A DNA stretch of 17,045 nucleotides from Actinomycetes bacterium (GCA_023442485.1 JAEZZG010000066.1:1-17045); one strand, 5' to 3'; numbered from the stretch's first letter, positions 1-6,186 are shown. Translations and numbers: made by a program. Notes: generated from the letters alone by a model not told the origin.

Positions 1-160
1 CCCGCAAGTTGTGGACACTTCCCGTTTATGCGGCTTGTTGTGTTCGTGAGTGGTGTGTGTTCTCGTACTCGACTGGGGTGAGGTAGTCCAGTGCGGAGTG
101 GAGACCTTTACGGTTGTAGATCTCTTCGATCCAGCGGGCAACACTGGTTGCGGTGGAGCT
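1..160 (-). mobile_element. IS3-family insertion sequence remnant (right end)
   Basis: The first 25 bases include the GTTGTGGACACTT-type terminus that I associate with actinobacterial IS3-group elements. Immediately inside it the minus strand encodes the C-terminal end of an IS3 OrfB transposase. The element is cut off inside orfB near 150-160, where unrelated recombinase-like sequence begins on the other strand, so only one end of the IS survives here. No second copy of the terminus and no target-site duplication is visible in the window. Confidence 0.6.
26..157 (-). pseudogene. IS3-family transposase OrfB, C-terminal fragment
   Basis: The minus strand reads ARWIEEIYNRKGLHSALDYL, then TPVEYEN, and a stop at 26-28. 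This is the classic end of IS3-group OrfB integrases: the last catalytic Glu region (WIEEIYNR), then the H-S-A-L-x-Y-x-x-P motif. Only about 44 codons remain. The open frame continues upstream past 157, but recognisable transposase sequence stops there and no start or upstream DDE residues exist. It is a dead fragment of an element whose rest was lost by rearrangement. Confidence 0.75.
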
Positions 161-177
161 TGCTAGAGGCTGCTGGT

Positions 178-300
178 GTTTTCCAGTGGCTTTTCGAGGA
201 AGGCATCATCGACTGCGAGCCGGCGAGTCGGCTTCCGGCGATTAAACGGTTGACACATCTGCCCCGTCCTGAAACGACTGAGGTCTATGCAGCGTTGCCA
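178..300 (+). pseudogene. Tyrosine recombinase (phage-type integrase) internal fragment
   Basis: This stretch encodes VFQWLFEEGIIDCEPASRLP and, a little later, HLPRP. It resembles the end of the SAM-like core-binding domain of tyrosine recombinases: a helix of the type FFRWLxxEGLIxxNPAxxLP, then the xxLPRP linker to the catalytic domain. None of the catalytic R-H-R-H-Y residues are present. After about 300 the frame no longer looks like an integrase and it stops at 360. The fragment directly abuts the IS3 remnant, which suggests the IS or a deletion at its edge destroyed an integrase gene. The assignment rests on motif resemblance only. Confidence 0.5.
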
Positions 301-426
301 GGGGATGCGATGCATGAAGAGTTGACATGGGCAGAATCGCGTGAATTATCAATCGGATAAATCCCCTTCTCATTCTGGGCAGTGTCGCCCATCAGAGTGC
401 ATGATTACATGTATGAGGGGTGTGTG

Positions 427-1092
427 ATGAGAACACGTTTCTCGCTGATGTGCGCCATCCTGGCTGGCGTTGTTGCGCTGGTGGCGTTGCCCGGTTGCGC
501 TAAGCGCGGCACTGAGGCTGAGAGCGGGTCCGCTTCGTCAACTCCGTCGACGACGTTGCCCCCGCACTACACCGACGATCCAACCTGGGATGGGTCGTTA
601 GAGCCTGTGGCGATGGGGGATTTATCGAAGACTCCTCGCGGAGCGTCCGAGATTCCTCCTGTGACTGATCCTTATAGTTCAGCCAACGTCGCTAATCACT
701 ATGTCATCACGATGTTTACTCTTGACCCTGAGACTGGAGTAAGTAGTTTCTTTGATGCAGGCCGTGCCGCTAACAAATGGGCTACCCCGTCCTGGAAAGC
801 CGATACCGAGGTCGAGCAGTCACGATTTATCTGGTATGACATTTCACGCCTCTACCAGGAAAAGCAATACACAACCGCGTTCACCAACGATGTCACCGAC
901 CGGATCAAAGACGAGGTAGTCGGCCCCCTCAATGACGAGGGCCACATCAAAGTCATTCGGGTCTACCGGGTGTTTATGGAAGACCATCCAGACACGAAGG
1001 ATCACGACAACATGTACCTAGCAACCGTCACCCTCGTGCGACCCACCCCGGCTGATGAATGGCGAGTTGACCATGTACGAATAACCCAGTAA
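427..1092 (+). CDS. Putative lipoprotein of unknown function
   Basis: The start is the ATG at 427, preceded by GAGGGG about six bases upstream; an earlier in-frame ATG at 382 has no ribosome site and would put extra residues before the signal peptide. The 221-residue product begins with a lipoprotein signal: basic RTR, a hydrophobic run, and the lipobox LPGC with the modified Cys at residue 24. A Ser/Thr/Pro linker follows (to about residue 45), then a soluble domain of about 170 residues rich in Asp, Tyr and Thr. The C-terminal strand-like segments (IKVIRVYRVF, MYLATVTLVRP, EWRVDHVRI) resemble NTF2-like or conjugation-associated lipoproteins, but I cannot assign a family. It is the first of three consecutive lipoprotein genes on this strand. 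Confidence 0.75.
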   Translation: MRTRFSLMCAILAGVVALVALPGCAKRGTEAESGSASSTPSTTLPPHYTDDPTWDGSLEPVAMGDLSKTPRGASEIPPVTDPYSSANVANHYVITMFTLDPETGVSSFFDAGRAANKWATPSWKADTEVEQSRFIWYDISRLYQEKQYTTAFTNDVTDRIKDEVVGPLNDEGHIKVIRVYRVFMEDHPDTKDHDNMYLATVTLVRPTPADEWRVDHVRITQ

Positions 1093-1111
1093 CCAGGTCA
1101 TGCACACCTGG
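1093..1111 (+). terminator. Small hairpin after the lipoprotein gene
   Basis: The arms CCAGGT (1093-1098) and ACCTGG (1106-1111) form a 6-bp stem with a 7-base loop starting at the base after the stop codon. There is no T-run, so it is at best a weak terminator or a stabilising 3' hairpin. Confidence 0.25.
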
Positions 1112-1152
1112 CTGCCCATAGCAATCAGGTAAGTATTTTTGAATGAATTACG

Positions 1153-1803
1153 ATGAGAACAAAATCTATCCTTGCCATGGTTGCAGCGCCACTAGCCCTG
1201 CTTCTCGCTACCGGCTGTTCAACAACCACACCCAGCGGAGGCGACCGTGTCACACACACGGCCTCCCCCTCCCCCACACGGTCGGCCACCATGTCACCGT
1301 CACCCACAGTGACACCCACACCGACACCAGCCCCGACAGTGACACCGTTACTACCCGCTACGACGGCTCCCACCGTCGCGCCACCTGCCCCGGCACCAAA
1401 GCCGTCGGCAAAGTCATCAAGCAAGCCAGCTCCCAAGCCGACAGCCACCAAGACATCGAAGCCTGCTCCGAAGCCGACGAGCAAACCAACAACCAAGCCC
1501 GCACCCAAACCGACAAGCAAGCCTGCTCCCAAACCAGACCAACCACCGAAACTCATCTATTTCACTTGCGAGAAGATCAAGCTCGCGGGCAAGCCAGCCA
1601 TTAGAGGAGATGTCTGGATCAGACCCGCTCCGAGATCGTTCACACTAACTACGGGAGGTCGCAAATGGCCAGTATCCACTCCATCTGACGCTATCGGCAA
1701 CCCAAACGGTTACGGCTATGCAGCGTCATCTGTCACCACTGATGGCCCGGATTCATGCACGATCTCGTGGGCTGGGTTCAGTAAGACGATCCCGGCAACC
1801 TAG
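1153..1803 (+). CDS. Lipoprotein with long Thr/Pro and Lys/Pro linker and C-terminal domain
   Basis: The 216-residue product starts MRTKS and has a hydrophobic signal ending in the lipobox ATGC (Cys at residue 22). Residues about 30-130 are low complexity, first Ser/Thr/Pro (SPSPTVTPTPTPAPTVTP) and then Lys/Pro repeats of the type KPAPKPTSKP. This fits a cell-wall-spanning stalk. The final 85 residues form a small domain with two Cys (ITFTCEK-like and DSCTISW) and several Gly/Trp that I do not recognise. No good ribosome site precedes the ATG. The gene is paralogous to the next one, with which it shares a nearly identical central repeat. The reverse strand is open through the repeat but reads only Gly/Val/Ala and is a shadow. 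Confidence 0.7.
   Translation: MRTKSILAMVAAPLALLLATGCSTTTPSGGDRVTHTASPSPTRSATMSPSPTVTPTPTPAPTVTPLLPATTAPTVAPPAPAPKPSAKSSSKPAPKPTATKTSKPAPKPTSKPTTKPAPKPTSKPAPKPDQPPKLIYFTCEKIKLAGKPAIRGDVWIRPAPRSFTLTTGGRKWPVSTPSDAIGNPNGYGYAASSVTTDGPDSCTISWAGFSKTIPAT
1276..1481 (+). repeat. 206-bp direct repeat, copy 1 (linker-coding)
   Basis: This segment, encoding the Ser/Thr/Pro and Lys/Pro linker, recurs at 1959-2164 with a constant offset of 683 bases, no indels and, by eye, only about eight mismatches. The flanking signal-peptide regions of the two genes are much more diverged. Confidence 0.85.
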
Positions 1804-1841
1804 AGTGGCGAGTCAAGATCATGTCGGGTGAGGGAGTCATG

Positions 1842-2264
1842 ATGAGAGCAAAGCCTGTCCTTGCTGTGGTTGCGGTGCCGCTAGCACTGTGTCTTGCGAG
1901 TAGCTGTTCGTCGATGACACCTAGTGGGGATAGCCCTGTGATTCACACGGCCTCCCCCACACGGTCGGCCACCATGTCACCGTCACCCACAGTGACACCC
2001 ACACCGACACCAGCCCCGACGGTGACACCATCACTACCCGCTACGACGGCTCCCACCGTCGCGGCACCTGCCCCGGCCCCCAAGCCGTCGGCAAAGTCAT
2101 CAAGCAAGCCAGCTCCCAAGCCGACAGCCACCAAGACATCGAAGCCTGCTCCGAAGCCGTCGAGTCAGATATACAAATGTGATGTCACATTTGTTTTGCT
2201 TGTCTCCAACGGTGCGTGTTGGAGGCGTTGCACTAGGCTATTTGTGGCATGTGACTACTTGTAG
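1842..2264 (+). CDS. Truncated paralogous lipoprotein
   Basis: Two ATGs (1839 and 1842) follow a GGGTGAGGG ribosome site. The second aligns with the start of the preceding paralog. The product has the same plan: signal MRAKPVLAVV, lipobox ASSC with Cys at residue 22, Ser/Thr/Pro then Lys/Pro linker. After KPAPKPSS (about residue 108) homology to the first copy stops abruptly. The remaining 33 or so codons, with three Cys and no relation to the paralog's C-terminal domain, run through a palindrome and a hairpin to a stop at 2262-2264. It therefore lacks the folded domain and is probably a broken gene whose 3' part was replaced when the toxin-antitoxin module arrived. Confidence 0.55.
   Translation: MRAKPVLAVVAVPLALCLASSCSSMTPSGDSPVIHTASPTRSATMSPSPTVTPTPTPAPTVTPSLPATTAPTVAAPAPAPKPSAKSSSKPAPKPTATKTSKPAPKPSSQIYKCDVTFVLLVSNGACWRRCTRLFVACDYL
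1959..2164 (+). repeat. 206-bp direct repeat, copy 2 (linker-coding)
   Basis: This is the second copy of the linker-coding segment at 1276-1481. Its right edge (2164) coincides with the loss of homology in the truncated lipoprotein gene, so the repeat marks the breakpoint. Confidence 0.85.
2173..2194. promoter_or_regulatory. Perfect 10-bp-arm palindrome, operator-like
   Basis: The arms ACAAATGTGA (2173-2182) and TCACATTTGT (2185-2194) are exact inverted copies separated by TG. The size and A/T-rich ends resemble a dimeric regulator operator. It lies in the degenerate 3' end of the truncated lipoprotein gene, about 110 bases before the antitoxin start. A second small hairpin (CTCCAAC 2204-2210 with GTTGGAG 2218-2224) follows. 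The regulator is unknown. Confidence 0.4.
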
Positions 2265-2273
2265 TTATATAGT
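2254..2273 (+). promoter_or_regulatory. Probable toxin-antitoxin promoter -10 with overlapping palindrome
   Basis: TATAGT (2268-2273) is a plausible -10 box 30 bases before the antitoxin ATG. Just upstream lies ACTAC-TT-GTAGT (2254-2265), a palindrome that would place a bound antitoxin dimer on the promoter, as expected for an autoregulated TA module. No convincing -35 box is seen. Confidence 0.35.
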
Positions 2274-2303
2274 GGTGGTGGAACCATGTGAGAGGGGCGT
2301 GCG

Positions 2304-2534
2304 ATGACTGCGACATCAGTGCGGTTGAGTGAGGAAACCCAGACCAAACTCGACCAGCTTTCAGCCAGAACAGGGCGGTCAAAATCGTTCTATCTCCGTC
2401 AAGCGATCGAGGAATCGATCGACCGGATGGTGTGGGAGTATTCGATCCTCGATGACCTTGAACAGATCAAGGCAGGACGCGCTCCCACCTACAGCATCGA
2501 CGATGTAGTGGGTATGTATGGCTTGGACGATTGA
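2304..2534 (+). CDS. RelB-like ribbon-helix-helix antitoxin (module 1)
   Basis: The 76-residue protein begins TATSVRLSEETQTKLDQLSA, a typical ribbon-helix-helix beta strand (SVRLSEE) followed by two helices containing GRSKSFYLRQAIEE. The C-terminal half (DDLEQIKAG to DDVVGMYGLDD) is the acidic toxin-binding tail of RelB/DinJ-like antitoxins. A GAGAGGGG ribosome site lies just ahead of the ATG. Its last 17 bases overlap the toxin gene, the usual arrangement for translational coupling. The RHH dimer is expected to neutralise the toxin and repress the promoter upstream. Confidence 0.85.
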   Translation: MTATSVRLSEETQTKLDQLSARTGRSKSFYLRQAIEESIDRMVWEYSILDDLEQIKAGRAPTYSIDDVVGMYGLDD

Positions 2535-2784
2535 GCTCTCTGAGAGGGCAGTCAAAGCCCTCGACAAGATCGACAAAGCCACGGCAAAACGGATCGTGAG
2601 CTATCTCCAACAACTTACCGACCTACCCCATCCCACCGACCGCGGAAAAGCCCTCACAGGCACCCTGGCAGGGCTATGGCGCTACCGTGTCGGAGACTGG
2701 CGGATCATCTGCCACATCGACCACGAACAGGTCACTATCGTCGCCCTCGACATCGACCACCGATCCCGCATCTACCGACACTAA
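2518..2784 (+). CDS. RelE-family mRNA interferase toxin (module 1)
   Basis: The 88-residue protein MAWTIELSERAVKALDKIDK has the RelE/ParE fold signature: N-terminal strand, a two-helix hairpin (KATAKRIVSYLQQL), then RGKALTG, LWRYRVGDWRIICHI and a final HRSRIYRH. The Arg/Tyr residues of the RYRVGDWR strand and the terminal HRSRIY are the conserved RNA-binding and cleavage surface in RelE toxins, which cut mRNA in the ribosomal A site. The protein overlaps the antitoxin by 17 bases. It is highly similar to the toxin at 5298-5558, including the identical stretch LAGLWRYRVGDW. Confidence 0.87.
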   Translation: MAWTIELSERAVKALDKIDKATAKRIVSYLQQLTDLPHPTDRGKALTGTLAGLWRYRVGDWRIICHIDHEQVTIVALDIDHRSRIYRH

Positions 2785-2802
2785 CCGCGACACTAAAACA
2801 GC

Positions 2803-2843
2803 CAGGGTGGCTCCCTGACCTCTCCAGCCAAGGAAACCACCCT
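2803..2843. terminator. Possible bidirectional hairpin between toxin and protease genes
   Basis: Two alternative pairings are visible. CAGGG (2803-2807) pairs with CCCTG (2813-2817), or AGGGTGG (2804-2810) pairs with CCACCCT (2837-2843). The site lies between the two convergent genes ending at 2784 and 2863, where a shared terminator is expected. No T-run is present on either strand, so this is weak. Confidence 0.3.
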
Positions 2844-2862
2844 CGCAACAGCTATAGACCGC

Positions 2863-4258
2863 TTATCGCTCGATCTTGACGTTCAGTGAGTTCTGAATCA
2901 CGGTCGCAGGGACATAATAGGCCCGACTATAGCATTGTGCTGTGACATCTGGGGCAAGACCTGAACATCGGACTGGGTATCGTCCGGCAATTTGGCCTCC
3001 GCGGGCTTGCACAGTCCCGTTGTCATTATCTTTGTACCACGGTCCGCCACTGTCGCCGCTAGCATTTGACCATCCAGGGAGTCCAACCACTTCGATATAC
3101 CAATCCCCGCTCAGTCCTAGCTCTTTAAGTTGGACCCTATCGTCGGCAATAATTCCGCATCGTTTTCCAGAGGTGGCTCCGCCAAGGCAGACGTAATCTT
3201 TCTTATTGTTCGTTCCGACCGAGGTGATTCGGGATTTCTTACTGCTGTTCCATGACGGTCCAGTGTAGATGTAGGGACCAGTAAGCCGGGGACGCGATTG
3301 GGTCAATCAACTTCGTGTCGATAGCTGCACTTCCGGAATGGCTACTTCTCGCGATCAGTGTGCCGACTCCGTTGGTCACGGCTTTCTTATTCGTTGGATC
3401 GCAGTGATCACCAGTAGTCAGATAGCCCACACCACCCTTGAGGACTGGGAAACCGCTCGTACATGAAACAACATCCCTGCCGCTGTAGCTGAAATTGATC
3501 CTTGCCCCACCAGAAAACGGAGCACTATCGTTACTACGAGCGGTAGTTAGTACGGGTTTTCCGCCGTTTTCGTCGTAGGTGAAGTCGCAGTCGATCCCAG
3601 CAACGCGACGGAGTTGCTCGGTTGGGAAGGGGTTAGGTGCATTTTTCTCGAAAGAAAGGTTGATACCAGACCCATCGTGTCCGGTTCCGGCAGCTACTAT
3701 GCCAAGTTGATCAGACAACGGGTCTTTGAGCAGTCTGGTGATCGCGTTGCTGATTTCAATTCGGTTGAATTTGGCGTCTTCGTGGATGATGAACTCGACC
3801 CCGGCTTCCTTAGCTTTGGGGACGAGGTCGTAGACGTAGGCGGGGGCTTTGCCCTTCCACCAGGTCTCAGCAATCCCTTCCTCTCCCCTGTTCAATACTC
3901 CAGCAAATGTTGGTCCGGGTTCTTCTTTGGCTTTCTGAAGGAACGCAGACGCGATCAGTTCTCTTGAGTTAACCGCCGGATCATGGCTTTGATCGGCAGA
4001 TCTGTCGGAGATGTCGATTTCTTGGGCCTCGGCAATTGCTTCGTCGAGGTCGACTGGCTCGAAGAATTCTGATTCGGGGGGTACCCAGTCGGTGACACCG
4101 CCTGATCTGGGGTCAATCGTCGGCGTCACGTCCGCCGGTGCTGTGATGCCCGCGTCTGCGGGGGTGACCTCCTTCTTGCCTCCTACACCAAAGGCCGGCA
4201 ACGACGCGAGAGCTAGACAACCAGCTAGCCCAATGCCGAGAGCGTGTTTAATTTTCAT
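2863..4258 (-). pseudogene. Secreted S1-type (chymotrypsin/streptogrisin-like) serine protease, frameshifted
   Basis: The gene starts at ATG 4258 behind a strong GAGGAGG ribosome site. A signal peptide (MKIKHALGIGLAGC to LPAFG) is followed by a pro-region of about 200 residues and then the protease domain. The catalytic triad is complete across two frames: His in TTGDHC and Asp in AAIDTKL in the first frame, Ser in GDSGGPW in the second. The first frame ends in an unrelated tail at 3239. Coding continues one base out of phase from about 3290 to the stop at 2863. Removing one G from GGGG (3288-3291) restores DPIASRLTGPYIYTG and a continuous protein of about 464 residues. Four Cys in the protease domain suggest extracellular disulphides. 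It may be a recently inactivated gene, a sequencing error or, less likely, a programmed +1 shift. Confidence 0.8.
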
Positions 4259-4407
4259 GGCTCCTCCTCGCTAGGGGGTCTTAACCTGGGCGCCACGGAC
4301 GTACCCGCAGTGTTACCCGAGGTCCTTCAAACCAGCCTAACAAGACCACCGGGCACTTGAACCTAAAAAATTCCTAAAGATCAAATACTAGGCCAGGTAA
4401 GGAAACC

Positions 4408-4864
4408 CTATAGAAAGCGGTCTGTGTCTGTGCTGGGCGTGCGTCCGGTGAGTCTTTGCCACAGCGTCCGTTTAGCTGTTGGTGGGGGTAATAGTGCGCG
4501 TGTTGTTGCGTTTGCTTGGGCAAGCTGTTCTTGGAGGTAATCGACTCTGCGTTGTTCGGTTGCCAACAGTTGTTGGAGTAGAGAAATTTGTGCCCGAAGC
4601 GCATCAATTTCACCCTGGGATGGGCTGTCATTGGCGGGCTGATCCGGCCCCTGTCATTGACAGCCTGTCTGACTTGTCAAGGGCTATCACTTTATCTAGT
4701 GGTAGCCCTGTAGCGATGAGCGCTGAGGCTGGGATTTTCCAGCCGTTTTTCGTTTCGACCGCGCCGTTTTTCTGCAAGTCAGAGCGCTTTCTTCGGATCG
4801 TGCTCTCTGATACGCCACACGCCTGGGCTGCGGACTTGATAGTGAAAATTGGCTTGCTCGACAT
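4408..4864 (-). pseudogene. Plasmid-type helix-turn-helix protein with C-terminal coiled coil, frameshifted
   Basis: From ATG 4864 the product reads IFTIKSAAQACGVSESTIRR, a MerR/excisionase-like HTH, then NGWKIPASALIATG. Proteins of this type are common on actinobacterial, notably propionibacterial, plasmids next to rep genes; I recall them as accessory replication or regulatory proteins but cannot name the exact role. The frame stops at 4628, yet coding continues in another frame with GEIDALRAQISLLQQLLATE, then RRVDYLQEQLAQANA (coiled coil) and a WQRLTGRTPSTDTDRFL end, stopping at 4408. Removing one base from CCCC (4648-4651, plus strand) joins the two into a protein of about 151 residues. 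A neighbouring open frame beginning at 4631 is a shadow. Confidence 0.7.
4651..4682. repeat. 32-bp TGTCA-rich repeat, intragenic copy
   Basis: This segment matches 4880-4911 at 29 of 32 positions. Each copy contains TGACA and TGTCAA half-sites about 12 bases apart (TTGACA 4657-4662 with TGTCAA 4675-4680). It lies inside the HTH gene, overlapping the frameshift site. Confidence 0.65.
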
Positions 4865-4911
4865 AGGGCTGTCATAGGGCTGTCAATGACAGCCTCTCTG
4901 ACCTGTCAAGG
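4864..4911. promoter_or_regulatory. Operator/iteron-like TGTCA cluster upstream of the HTH gene
   Basis: Tandem 11-mers TAGGGCTGTCA (4864-4874 and 4875-4885) are followed by ATGACAGCC, which makes GGCTGTCA-A-TGACAGCC a perfect 8-bp-arm palindrome (4878-4894). The 32-bp repeat 4880-4911 overlaps this. The cluster begins at the start codon of the HTH gene and covers the likely promoter zone between it and the divergent RHH gene. A possible -10 for the latter is TATTTA at 4921-4926. This suggests autoregulation by the HTH protein or a relic of plasmid iterons. Confidence 0.45.
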
Positions 4912-5003
4912 TCATGTCTCTATTTAATGCCCGCCAAGCGTTGTCATAGCCCTGAACTCGTCGTGATCCTGAAGCATCCTGAGGGGGGGGAGATAGAGGC
5001 GTG

Positions 5004-5276
5004 ATGAACGATCAAGAACTGTGTGAAGCGTTCGGTATAACGCTGGACCAGGTAGCTGAGGAAGTTGCCCGGATTGAAGCCGGTGATTACTCTGCCTGCG
5101 ATTTCTCCCGCATTATCGAAGGAGTCCCCCTCCGCGCAGAGAAGACCCAGATCGTCTCAGCCAAGATCGGTCAGTCTAGGGTTGAAGCAATCAACCGCAT
5201 TATCCAAGACCTCGGCATTACCCGATCCGAGTTCATCCGACGGGCCATCGACCACGAACTCATGGCCCTGGCGTAA
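5004..5276 (+). CDS. Orphan ribbon-helix-helix (CopG-like) protein
   Basis: The start is ATG 5004 (GTG 5001 is an alternative), after an AGATAGAGG-type purine-rich site. The 90-residue protein has an N-terminal helical part (ELCEAFGITLDQVAEEVARI) and a C-terminal RHH unit: VSAKIGQSRVEAINRIIQDL, GITRSEFIRRAIDHEL. This plan matches CopG-family antitoxin-like proteins of actinobacteria. No toxin gene lies beside it on the same strand; 21 bases downstream is the 3' end of a convergent RelE-type toxin. It may be a solitary regulator, a plasmid copy-control protein, or an antitoxin left without its partner. An eight-G run (4983-4990) sits just upstream. Confidence 0.7.
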   Translation: MNDQELCEAFGITLDQVAEEVARIEAGDYSACDFSRIIEGVPLRAEKTQIVSAKIGQSRVEAINRIIQDLGITRSEFIRRAIDHELMALA

Positions 5277-5297
5277 GAATCTCTACCTGCTATTGTG

Positions 5298-5558
5298 TCA
5301 GTAGACGCGGGATCGGTGTGCGATGCGGGTGGTGATGATGAGTAGTTCGTCGTCGCGTATTTGGGTCACGACGTGCCAGTCTCCGACACGGTAGCGCCAT
5401 AGCCCGGCTAGGTTGCCTGTGAGGGCTTTTCCTCGGCTGCGTGGGTCATCGAGTTCGGCTACCTGGGTGAGGTATGTGAGGATCCGTTTTGCGGTGGATT
5501 TGTCCATCTTTTCCAGGGCTTTGGTTGCCTCTGGGAGATACCTAATCGTCCAAGCCAA
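5298..5558 (-). CDS. RelE-family mRNA interferase toxin (module 2)
   Basis: The frame is open further upstream, but the toxin should begin at TTG 5558 (LAWTIRYLPEATKALEKMDK). That position aligns exactly with MAWTI of the toxin in module 1 and lies inside the end of its antitoxin gene; no ATG or GTG fits. The 86-residue product keeps RGKALTG, LAGLWRYRVGDWHVV and the terminal AHRSRVY characteristic of RelE. It overlaps the antitoxin by 17 bases, as in module 1. Use of TTG could keep toxin translation low relative to antitoxin. Confidence 0.82.
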   Translation of the reverse strand: MAWTIRYLPEATKALEKMDKSTAKRILTYLTQVAELDDPRSRGKALTGNLAGLWRYRVGDWHVVTQIRDDELLIITTRIAHRSRVY

Positions 5559-5772
5559 GGAGCCGCACCACCTCGTCGTGAGAGTAAGAAATCTGATCCA
5601 CTTCAAACTGGCGTAACGCCTCAGCAGCTAAGTACTCGTCCTCAAGATCGTCCAGATACTCATTCAAGGCTGCCTTGATGTAGAACGATTCCGTGCGGCC
5701 TGTCTCTTTGGATAGTTCAGTCAGTCGGCACTTCAGTTCCGGGTCCAAGCGAACCGACACAACATTCGACAT
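5542..5772 (-). CDS. RelB-like ribbon-helix-helix antitoxin (module 2)
   Basis: The 76-residue protein MSNVVSVRLDPELKCRLTEL has the RHH strand VSVRLD, helix A, the turn TGRTESFYIKAALNEYL and an acidic tail ending DEVVRLLGLDD. It is the same length as the module 1 antitoxin and ends in the same GLDD. No Shine-Dalgarno sequence precedes ATG 5772; instead a -10 box lies seven bases upstream, pointing to a leaderless transcript. It is probably co-transcribed with the overlapping toxin gene. Confidence 0.85.
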   Translation of the reverse strand: MSNVVSVRLDPELKCRLTELSKETGRTESFYIKAALNEYLDDLEDEYLAAEALRQFEVDQISYSHDEVVRLLGLDD

Positions 5773-5779
5773 GTAAACA

Positions 5780-5785
5780 AGTATA
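5780..5785 (-). promoter_or_regulatory. -10 box for module 2, probable leaderless mRNA
   Basis: On the minus strand TATACT (5785-5780) is followed by only seven bases before the ATG at 5772, so transcription should start at or next to the start codon. The box overlaps the palindrome GTATAC, a possible antitoxin operator half-site. The -35 region is not consensus. Confidence 0.45.
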
Positions 5786-5849
5786 CGCCCGGCGTTGGTG
5801 ACCCGAAATTAAGTGAGGTTGGTGTGTCTGTCTTGGAGCCTTTGTTTGA

Positions 5850-6116
5850 TCTGGGTGGTGGGCTAGTGCGGATCAGTTGCTGTTGGGTGCGGTGATTGAG
5901 AAATGGGGTGGTAGACGTGAGGATCCGATGGATCTTTATAAGGATGTGTTCAAGCTTGGTGAGGGGTTGATTCAGAGGTCTGGTGAGGAGTCTGGCTGGT
6001 TCAAGACGAACCCGGTCATTATTGGATTAAGGGCGAAGATTTCCAGATTGAATTCTAACCCAAGCACCTCAACCGCCAAGCGCACGACTACGCCTGAAGG
6101 TAGCGTTCAGGCGTAA
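5850..6116 (+). pseudogene. Truncated gene of unknown function, possibly plasmid-derived
   Basis: The frame is open from a stop at 5847-5849 and reads ADQLLLGAVIEKWGG, DPMDLYKDVFKLGEGLIQRS, then TNPVIIG. There is no ATG or ribosome site; only TTG 5877 could serve as a start. The LLLGAVIEKWGG...FKTNPVIIG pattern gives the impression of a conserved protein found on actinobacterial plasmids, but I cannot name it. After PVIIG the sequence becomes low-complexity Ser/Thr and ends in a hairpin, so both ends appear truncated. Confidence 0.4.
6089..6115. terminator. 10-bp hairpin at the boundary before the ATPase gene
   Basis: The arms TACGCCTGAA (6089-6098) and TTCAGGCGTA (6106-6115) are perfect inverted repeats with a 7-base loop. 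There is no T-run. It may insulate the ATPase gene from the truncated gene upstream, or be a recombination edge or regulator site. Confidence 0.4.
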
Positions 6117-6186
6117 CGATGTCTGGCTTCCTGCGTTGGGTGTAGTGTGAGCACTGCAATACTCCGCAGCGCTGAGGAGGGCATAG

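Noticed and set aside
1125..1556. Minus-strand open frame rich in Gly, Val, Leu and Ala
   Set aside because: It is the antisense of the Pro/Thr/Lys linker of the lipoprotein gene; composition is fully explained by that repeat and there is no ribosome site.
1143..1604. Plus-strand frame rich in His, Gln and Thr overlapping the lipoprotein gene
   Set aside because: It is an alternative frame of the same low-complexity tract; the lipoprotein frame has a signal peptide and lipobox, this one has neither.
4374..4631. Minus-strand open frame starting MTAHPRVKLM
   Set aside because: The real coding in this stretch is in another frame (GEIDALRAQ, RRVDYLQEQ), which continues the plasmid HTH gene after its frameshift.
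6117..6172. Possible promoter for the ATPase gene (TTGGGT with AATACT at 16-base spacing)
   Set aside because: The boxes are too far from consensus to list as a feature, though some promoter must lie between the hairpin at 6089-6115 and the start at 6187.
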